Assembly: GCF_030398335.1 (NCBI RefSeq)
Contig: NZ_JAOAOP010000008.1
Location: forward strand, 1 to 64,000
Reading direction: 5' to 3'
Length of the DNA: 64,000 bases
Source of the DNA: Aquibium sp. A9E412
Lineage (GTDB): Bacteria > Pseudomonadota > Alphaproteobacteria > Rhizobiales > Rhizobiaceae
Below are positions 58,260 to 64,000 of the stretch, piece by piece. Each line of letters starts with the position of its first letter. Positions within the stretch are counted from its first letter, which is position 1. The notes below the pieces were generated by a model, which was given only the letters and a program-made list of their open reading frames with translations, was not told where the DNA came from and made no database searches. Position numbers and translations under genes: made by a program.

Positions 58260-59327
58260 TCAGCGCACGGCGGTGACGTTATAGCCGGCCTGACGCAGGC
58301 GGGCGACCAGCCCGGTTTCGCCCGGCAGGTGCATGGCGCCGACGGCGACGAAGGCGCCGCCGGCGTCGATGAGCGGCGCCATGCGGTCGGCCATGGTGGC
58401 GTTGCGCCCATCGATGATGGCCGCGTCGAACAGCGCCAGCGCGGCCTGCGTCTCCGCCGCGTCGGCCTCGGGCGGCGCCAGCATCGTCATGAACGGACCG
58501 AACATGCCCGTGTCGCCGGCGACGTAGAGCCGCGTCATCGTCTCGAACACGTCGTCGACGTCGAGGCGCAGCGCCGTGACGACCGATTCCAGCATCAGCG
58601 TGTCGGGAAGGCCGGCGAGCGCGGCGACCTGCTCCTCGACCGTCTCCAGCCCGACGAGCCGCTTGCCCGCAGCCTCGGCACGGCGGCCGAGCGCGACGTC
58701 GAGCACGGCCTCGCCGGCGGCCAGCCGCGCGGCCTCGCAGCCATTCTTCACCAGCATGCCCATCAGCAGCCAGGGCTTCATGCGCGCCACGCTTTCCGGC
58801 GGCACGCCGTGCGCGGCGAGCGCGTCGGCGAGGGCGGCCGCGTCGGCGCCGTCGAGCAGGTCGGCATGCGTCACGCCGTCGGCGAGCATGGTGTGCTCGG
58901 GCCGGGCCATGAGGCCGGCCATCGCCTTCGCCGGATCGAGCAGGCCGGTGGTCTCGATCACCACCGTGCCGGCGGCCGCGAAGGTGGTCTCGGCGGCGGC
59001 CGGCAGCGTGGTGACGCGCGGATCGCTGACATGCATGGTGCCGAAGAGATGCGACGGCGCCGCGCCGTCCGTCTCGACGCGCCACAGCAGCCCCGCGCCG
59101 TTCGGCGTGGCGTCGGCCTGCGCCCGCATCGCGGCGTGCCGGGCGGGGTCGGCCGCCGCCAGCGCCGCGATCAGGTCGTCGCCGCACCCGGCCTCCGCCG
59201 CACCGGCGCGGCCGGCGGCCAGCAGCATGGCGGCGAACAGGCTGATGAGAAACAGCGCGTGCGCGGCGGCGGCCAGCCACAGGCCTGCCGTGGCGATGCG
59301 GTCGGTGGTGGTGCGGTCAGGTGTCAT
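58260..59327 (-). CDS. TraB/GumN family protein
   Basis: 355 aa. An N-terminal membrane or signal segment (residues about 15-40), then the TraB/GumN fold, a predicted erythromycin-esterase-like/Tiki-like metalloprotease-type scaffold. Its two GxxH motifs appear as SHLFGTMHVSD and AFVAVGAMHLPGE, with a conserved ETTG near VVIETTGLLD. Function in bacteria is unknown. A family member near xerC is not an established link. The ATG at 59327 gives a normal N-terminus. Confidence 0.88.
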   Translation of the reverse strand: MTPDRTTTDRIATAGLWLAAAAHALFLISLFAAMLLAAGRAGAAEAGCGDDLIAALAAADPARHAAMRAQADATPNGAGLLWRVETDGAAPSHLFGTMHVSDPRVTTLPAAAETTFAAAGTVVIETTGLLDPAKAMAGLMARPEHTMLADGVTHADLLDGADAAALADALAAHGVPPESVARMKPWLLMGMLVKNGCEAARLAAGEAVLDVALGRRAEAAGKRLVGLETVEEQVAALAGLPDTLMLESVVTALRLDVDDVFETMTRLYVAGDTGMFGPFMTMLAPPEADAAETQAALALFDAAIIDGRNATMADRMAPLIDAGGAFVAVGAMHLPGETGLVARLRQAGYNVTAVR

Positions 59328-59412
59328 GGCGCCGATCCTAGCGGCGAAAGGCGGCCAAACGGTTAAGCGGAGAGGCCGGATTGTCGGCATCCGCGGCCGG
59401 CGCGGCGGGCCG

Positions 59413-60360
59413 TCAGGCGCGGCGGGCGCGCGGGTGGGCGGCGTCGTAGATGTCGAGCAGCCGGCTGGTGTCGACGCCGGTGTAGACCTGGGTGGTCGAC
59501 AGGCTGGCGTGGCCGAGCAGCTCCTGGATGGCACGCAGGTCGCCGCCGGCGGCCAGCAGGTGGGTGGCGAAGGAGTGGCGCAGCGCATGCGGCGTCGCGG
59601 TGTCGGGCAGGTTGAGGGCGCTGCGCAGCCGCTTCATCTCGCGCTGCACGATAGCCGGCTGCAGCGGCCCGCCGCGGGCGCCGCGGAACAGGGGCTTGCC
59701 GGCCTCCAGATGGTAGGGGCACAGGCGGCGATAGGCGGCGACCGCCTCGAGCGCGGCCGGCAGCAGCGGCACCAGCCGCGTCTTGCCGCCCTTGCCGGCG
59801 ACGCGCAGCGTCGTCTCGCGCGGCCCGGCCAGCCGCTCGCCGGTCAGGCCGAGCGCTTCGGAGATGCGCAGACCGGCGCCGTAGAGCAGGGTGAGCACGG
59901 CGGCGTTGCGCGCGGCGATCCACGGCTCCTCGGCGAGCTGCGCGCCGGCCGACACGGCGCGTCGGGCGTCGGCCGCCGTCAGCGGCTTGGGCAGGCCGCG
60001 CGGCTGGCGCGGTGCGCGCAGTGCCCCCGCGGCGGCCGCGTTGGCGAGCCCGCGGCGCTCGAGGAAACGCAGCAGGGAGCGCACGCCGGCGAGCCCGCGC
60101 GACAGGCTGCGCGGACCGGCGCCGGCCTTGCGCCGATGGGCGAGAAAGGCGCGCAGGTCGGCTGGCCGGAGCTCGGCGAGCTCGGCGAGGCCCGGCGGCC
60201 CGCCGCAATGGCCGGTGAGGAACTGCAGGAACTGCCGCGTGTCGCGCTCGTAAGCCTCGACGGTGAGCGGCGCCAGGCGGCGCTCGCGCGCCAGCCCGTC
60301 GAGCCATTCGCCGCGCGCCTTCTGCAGTGCCGGCTGCATGGACACGAGGAAGTCGTCCAC
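59413..60360 (-). CDS. xerC: Tyrosine recombinase XerC
   Basis: 315 aa site-specific recombinase, partner of XerD in resolving chromosome dimers at dif. The N-terminal SAM-like domain is about residues 5-105. The catalytic set is visible: Arg in YGAGLRISEALGL, Lys in VAGKGGKTRLVPL, His and Arg in HALRHSFATHLLAAGGDLRAIQE (in parts), His in LLGHASLSTTQVYT, and the nucleophile Tyr in that same segment. The start is probably GTG at 60360; ATG at 60339 is the alternative. No integrase-type neighbourhood, so chromosomal XerC. Confidence 0.94.
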   Translation of the reverse strand: MDDFLVSMQPALQKARGEWLDGLARERRLAPLTVEAYERDTRQFLQFLTGHCGGPPGLAELAELRPADLRAFLAHRRKAGAGPRSLSRGLAGVRSLLRFLERRGLANAAAAGALRAPRQPRGLPKPLTAADARRAVSAGAQLAEEPWIAARNAAVLTLLYGAGLRISEALGLTGERLAGPRETTLRVAGKGGKTRLVPLLPAALEAVAAYRRLCPYHLEAGKPLFRGARGGPLQPAIVQREMKRLRSALNLPDTATPHALRHSFATHLLAAGGDLRAIQELLGHASLSTTQVYTGVDTSRLLDIYDAAHPRARRA

Positions 60361-60624
60361 CGTCGCTTCACCCTTCTCGCGCGCCGATTTCTCCAGGCGG
60401 GGGCGTGCGGCGAACGCGCTCCGCGCCGCCGGCGAGCATGGCGCGGCGACGGTTAGCGCGGCGTGAATGCCGTGGCGCCGGGCCGCGCCTGCCGGCGGAC
60501 AGATTCGCAACCGAAACAGGCGCCTCGCGCAACGGAAGGGCCGGCCGGCCGTTGACTTCGCAACCAAAGAACCGGTCGCGGAGGGTAGACTTCGGCCAAT
60601 GCGCAATCCACGGGAGGATGTTTC

Positions 60625-61746
<1,122 letters not shown>

Positions 61747-61763
61747 CGCCTCGCCCGCGGCGC

Positions 61764-61804
61764 GAAAAAAAGGCCCGCCGGTCGCCGACCGGGCGGGCCT
61801 TTCT
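61764..61804. terminator. Bidirectional terminator between leudh and msrA
   Basis: GGCCCGCC (61772-61779) pairs with GGCGGGCC (61792-61799), with an inner GGTC/GACC extension. A seven-A run lies on the left (a T-run for the minus strand) and TTT on the right, so it can stop both convergent transcripts. It is about 100 bases beyond the msrA stop. Confidence 0.75.
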
Positions 61805-61867
61805 CCTGTCCGCGCCTCCGCGTCTCACAGGGTGGCACACCGGCGCCATCCTGCTGCCCTGGCGCAA

Positions 61868-61915
61868 TTTTTCCGAACGGCGAACCGGTTTCCGCTTCGC
61901 CTTGAAACGCCTTAG
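61868..61915. repeat. Palindromic repeat element, copy 4 (right half)
   Basis: TTTTTCCGAACGGCGAACCG and TTCGCCTTGAAACGC match the 44-base unit of copy 3 almost throughout. The end supplies the msrA stop codon (61912-61914). Confidence 0.75.
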
Positions 61916-62559
61916 GAGCCGGCCTTGATGCCGCGCAGCGCCTCGTCGCCCCACAGCGCCTTTAGCCGGGCGTCGCGGCCGCAGCCCTCGCGGTAGCGCC
62001 GGTAGGCGTCGGCGCGGTCGATATAGCCGAAGCGCGTCAGCACCTTCTCCTCGCTCTTGTAGTAGCCCTGGTGGTAGTCCTCGGCCGGCCAGAAGGCGGG
62101 TGCCGGCTCGATCGGCGTGACCACCGTCTGGCCGAGCTCGTTGGCGGCGGCCTGCCGGGCCGCCTCGGCAGCGGCGGCCTGGTCGGGGTCGAGCGTGTAG
62201 ATGGCGGTGGTGTAGCTGTGGCCGCGGTCGCAGAACTGGCCGCCGGCGTCGGTCGGGTCGACGGAATGGAAGAAGACGTCGAGCAGCGTCTCGTAGGAGA
62301 CGACGGCCGGGTCGTAGCCGATCTTCACCGCTTCGCGATGGCCGGTCGAGGCGTGGTCGCGATAGGTGGGGTTCTCGCTCGTACCGCCGATATAGCCCGA
62401 CACGGTGGAGGTGACGCCCGGCACCTTGTCGAAATCCGCCTCCACGCACCAGAAGCAGCCGCCGGCGAAGATGGCGGTCTTCTCCTCGGCGGCAACGGCC
62501 GGCGCGGCGACGAAGCCGGCGAGCGACAGGGCGAAGGCGGCGGCGATGGTGCGCAGCAT
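61912..62559 (-). CDS. msrA: Peptide methionine sulfoxide reductase MsrA, exported
   Basis: 215 aa. A Sec signal peptide (residues about 1-24, PAVAAEEKT) precedes the MsrA domain, so it repairs methionine sulfoxide in the periplasm. The catalytic cysteine is C35 in GGCFWCVEADF. Others of the family set are YDPAVVSYETLLDVFFHSVDPT (in parts), CDRGHSYTTAIYT and EDYHQGYY. The C-terminal cysteine in REGCGRD is the likely resolving residue. It has its own ATG at 62559 and no linked msrB here. Confidence 0.94.
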   Translation of the reverse strand: MLRTIAAAFALSLAGFVAAPAVAAEEKTAIFAGGCFWCVEADFDKVPGVTSTVSGYIGGTSENPTYRDHASTGHREAVKIGYDPAVVSYETLLDVFFHSVDPTDAGGQFCDRGHSYTTAIYTLDPDQAAAAEAARQAAANELGQTVVTPIEPAPAFWPAEDYHQGYYKSEEKVLTRFGYIDRADAYRRYREGCGRDARLKALWGDEALRGIKAGS

Positions 62560-62680
62560 GGTCTCGTTTCTCCCGTGTGTCGGGAAAAGACGTAACAGGG
62601 CGCCCGCGGGTTTCAATTCAAGCCGCAACACGCTTGCGTGAGCGGCCCGGCGGGCACGCAGCGCCGGGCGCGCGGCGTTT

Positions 62681-62878
62681 TCAGAACCGCTTCGTCGCAC
62701 CCGCGTCCTTGAGGATGCCGTTTGCTGTATGCCGGCTTCTCAGATGGCGCGGAACGAGAAGCACCGTTCCGGTCTTCTCGTTCCGCCACTTTTCGTGCGA
62801 TCCTTTGGCGGGCTTCCAGAAGCGAAAGCCGAGAGCGGCGATTTCCTTGCAGACGTCGTTATAGAAACCTTCGGCCAG
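62681..62878 (-). pseudogene. hicA: HicA-type toxin frame without a normal start codon
   Basis: 65 codons read GFYNDVCKEIAALGFRFWKP, then KGSHEKWRN and RHTANGILKDAG: a complete HicA mRNA interferase with its catalytic histidine (KGSH). The first usable codon in frame is CTG at 62876-62878, where other HicA genes have ATG (M-A-E-G-F-Y). There is no ATG, GTG or TTG until deep in the domain, and no Shine-Dalgarno sequence before the CTG. The frame continues directly from the antitoxin's TGA, separated by one AAC codon. It is therefore inactivated, started from CTG, or made by TGA readthrough. Confidence 0.7.
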
Positions 62879-62881
62879 GTT

Positions 62882-63136
62882 TCAGGCGGCGGCAGGGGTC
62901 TTTTCCGGGCGTTGCCAGAGAATGGCCGGAATCAAGTCTTTGCACGGCTTGCGGGCCAAGTCCGTTGCGCTGAGATGATTGGCGACGATCAGCTCGGGCG
63001 CCAGATCCATCATGAGGTCCTCGAACTCGTCGATGGTTGCGGCCTCGATATGCAGCCCGACAATGTCGCTTTCCGCATAGTAGACCCGCGCATCTTCGTC
63101 CCAAAGTGCCTTCACGCGAAATGTGCGCTTTGTCAT
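62882..63136 (-). CDS. DUF1902 HicB-like antitoxin
   Basis: 84 aa, DUF1902 family, the usual HicB-like partner of a HicA toxin. Core: FRVKALWDEDARVYYAESDI, then GLHIEAATIDEFEDLMMDLAPELI, and a short Pro/Ala tail. DUF1902 antitoxins have the RNase-H-like HicB fold without an obvious DNA-binding domain here. AAGGAG sits before the ATG at 63136. The HicA frame follows its stop directly. Codon use here is less GC-rich than in the surrounding genes, which hints at transfer. Confidence 0.85.
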   Translation of the reverse strand: MTKRTFRVKALWDEDARVYYAESDIVGLHIEAATIDEFEDLMMDLAPELIVANHLSATDLARKPCKDLIPAILWQRPEKTPAAA

Positions 63137-63307
63137 CTCAGGCTCCTTCAGGTGCGTTCTAAGCAGATCCGTACACCCAAGGCACCATATATCGCGCGTT
63201 CGCGGCCGTGCAACACGCCCATGCAAGCCGTGCGGCGGCGACCCGGCCGATCTTCGCCGCGTCGCCGCAGGCGCGCAGGACGGAGAGGCGCGCGGCCGCC
63301 GTGCCGG

Positions 63308-64000
63308 TCAGACGCGCCGCTCGACCATCATCTGCTTGATCTCGGCGATCGCCTTGGCCGGGTTGAGCCCCTTGGGGCAGGCCTGGGTGCAGTTCATGAT
63401 GGTGTGGCAGCGATAGAGCCGGAACGGATCCTCGAGATTGTCGAGCCGCTCGCCGGTCGCCTCGTCTCTGGAGTCGATCAGCCAGCGATAGGCCTGCAGC
63501 AGCACGGCCGGGCCGAGATAGCGCTCGCCGTTCCACCAGTAGCTCGGGCAGGCGGTCTGGCAGCAGAAGCACAGGATGCACTCGTAGAGCCCGTCGAGCT
63601 TGGCGCGGTCCTCGCGGCTCTGCAGCCACTCGCTCGCCGGCTCCGGCGAGACGGTCTGCAGCCACGGCTCGATCGAGGAAAGCTGCGCGTAGGGCACGGT
63701 GAGGTCGGGCACCAGGTCCTTGACCACCGGCATGTGCGGCAGCGGGTAGACCTTCACCGCGCCGTCGATCTCGTCCATGCCCTTGGTGCAGGCCAGCGTG
63801 TTGGTGCCGTCGATGTTCATCGCGCAGGAGCCGCAGATGCCCTCGCGGCAGGAGCGGCGCAGCGTCAGCGTCGGGTCGACCTTGTTCTTGATCCACAACA
63901 GCGCGTCGAGGACCATCGGGCCGCAGTCGTCGAGGTCGACGTGATAGGTGTCGACGCGCGGGTTGGCGTCGTCGTCGGGCGACCAGCGGTAGACGCGGAA
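63308..64000 (-). CDS. sdhB: Succinate dehydrogenase iron-sulfur subunit (5'-truncated by window edge)
   Basis: 230 residues are visible; the start lies beyond the window. The subunit passes electrons from SdhA to quinone. The [2Fe-2S] cysteines are in [13 protein letters not shown] with a later C in TLACTKG. The [4Fe-4S] and [3Fe-4S] sets are in [16 protein letters not shown] and [15 protein letters not shown]. The order fits sdhCDAB read from the right. It joins the TCA genes of the window. Confidence 0.96.
   Translation of the reverse strand, partial: FRVYRWSPDDDANPRVDTYHVDLDDCGPMVLDALLWIKNKVDPTLTLRRSCREGICGSCAMNIDGTNTLACTKGMDEIDGAVKVYPLPHMPVVKDLVPDLTVPYAQLSSIEPWLQTVSPEPASEWLQSREDRAKLDGLYECILCFCCQTACPSYWWNGERYLGPAVLLQAYRWLIDSRDEATGERLDNLEDPFRLYRCHTIMNCTQACPKGLNPAKAIAEIKQMMVERRV

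Noticed and set aside
59413-60360. XerC as a phage or island integrase
   Set aside because: Length, motifs and plain core-gene neighbours fit chromosomal XerC; no attachment site or phage genes nearby.

Overview
The window is a stretch of very GC-rich chromosome from an alphaproteobacterium, most likely Hyphomicrobiales (Rhizobiales). The main evidence is an Omp19-type lipoprotein very close to what I recall of Brucella Omp19, a GapR (DUF2312) homologue, DUF1127, DUF2794, DUF1036 and DUF1244 proteins, the carboxyspermidine route to polyamines, acnA divergent from ccmABCDG, and the TCA cluster mdh-sucCDAB-lpd. Nearly all the sequence is ordinary core genome. I see no prophage, insertion sequence, CRISPR array or rRNA. 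The best promoters follow the alphaproteobacterial pattern TTGACA-N16/17-CTAxxT.

Layout. 1-7.2 kb: two polyamine genes (carboxynorspermidine/carboxyspermidine dehydrogenase and decarboxylase), a BI-1/YbhL membrane protein with a structured leader, an acetyltransferase, a DUF1127 protein, a LysR regulator, DUF2794, a candidate structured small RNA with a strong terminator, and a DUF1223 protein. 7.2-15.5 kb: a ceramidase-like membrane protein, aconitase acnA, and a divergent ccmA-ccmB-ccmC-ccmD-ccmG block that runs by 4-bp overlaps into a Nudix hydrolase and a DUF2332 gene. 15.5-25.6 kb: two LysE-type exporters, typA, an M3 peptidase, a MarR-MFS pair, carbonic anhydrase, DUF429, a pyridoxal kinase and a small membrane protein. 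25.7-35.9 kb: a lemA-TPM-TPM operon, an acetyltransferase, inorganic pyrophosphatase, YggT-DUF167, tRNA-Ala(CGC), an MFS exporter, gapR, DUF1244, an N-formylglutamate amidohydrolase-like gene, DUF1036 and pyruvate kinase.

36-47.3 kb: a hydrolase, a TPR protein, zinc-free-type rpmJ, an operon dapF-mtaB-ftsY-yciB, small secreted and membrane proteins, a metallo-beta-lactamase-fold enzyme, a VOC protein, omp19-like and zapE. 47.5-57.1 kb: mdh, sucC, sucD, sucA, sucB (with two lipoyl domains) and lpd, which together give the lower TCA cycle. 57.2-64 kb: two small proteins, a TraB/GumN protein, xerC, a leucine-dehydrogenase-type enzyme, periplasmic msrA, a HicB-like/HicA module whose toxin frame lacks a normal start codon, and the 5'-truncated sdhB at the edge.

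The items most worth a second look are the candidate sRNA at about 6115-6294, the startless hicA that continues in frame after its antitoxin's stop codon, a palindromic repeat family that sits at gene 3' ends and supplies stop codons, the dyad symmetries in front of mdh, the two-lipoyl SucB, the ccm operon extension, and a possible leaderless TPR transcript.
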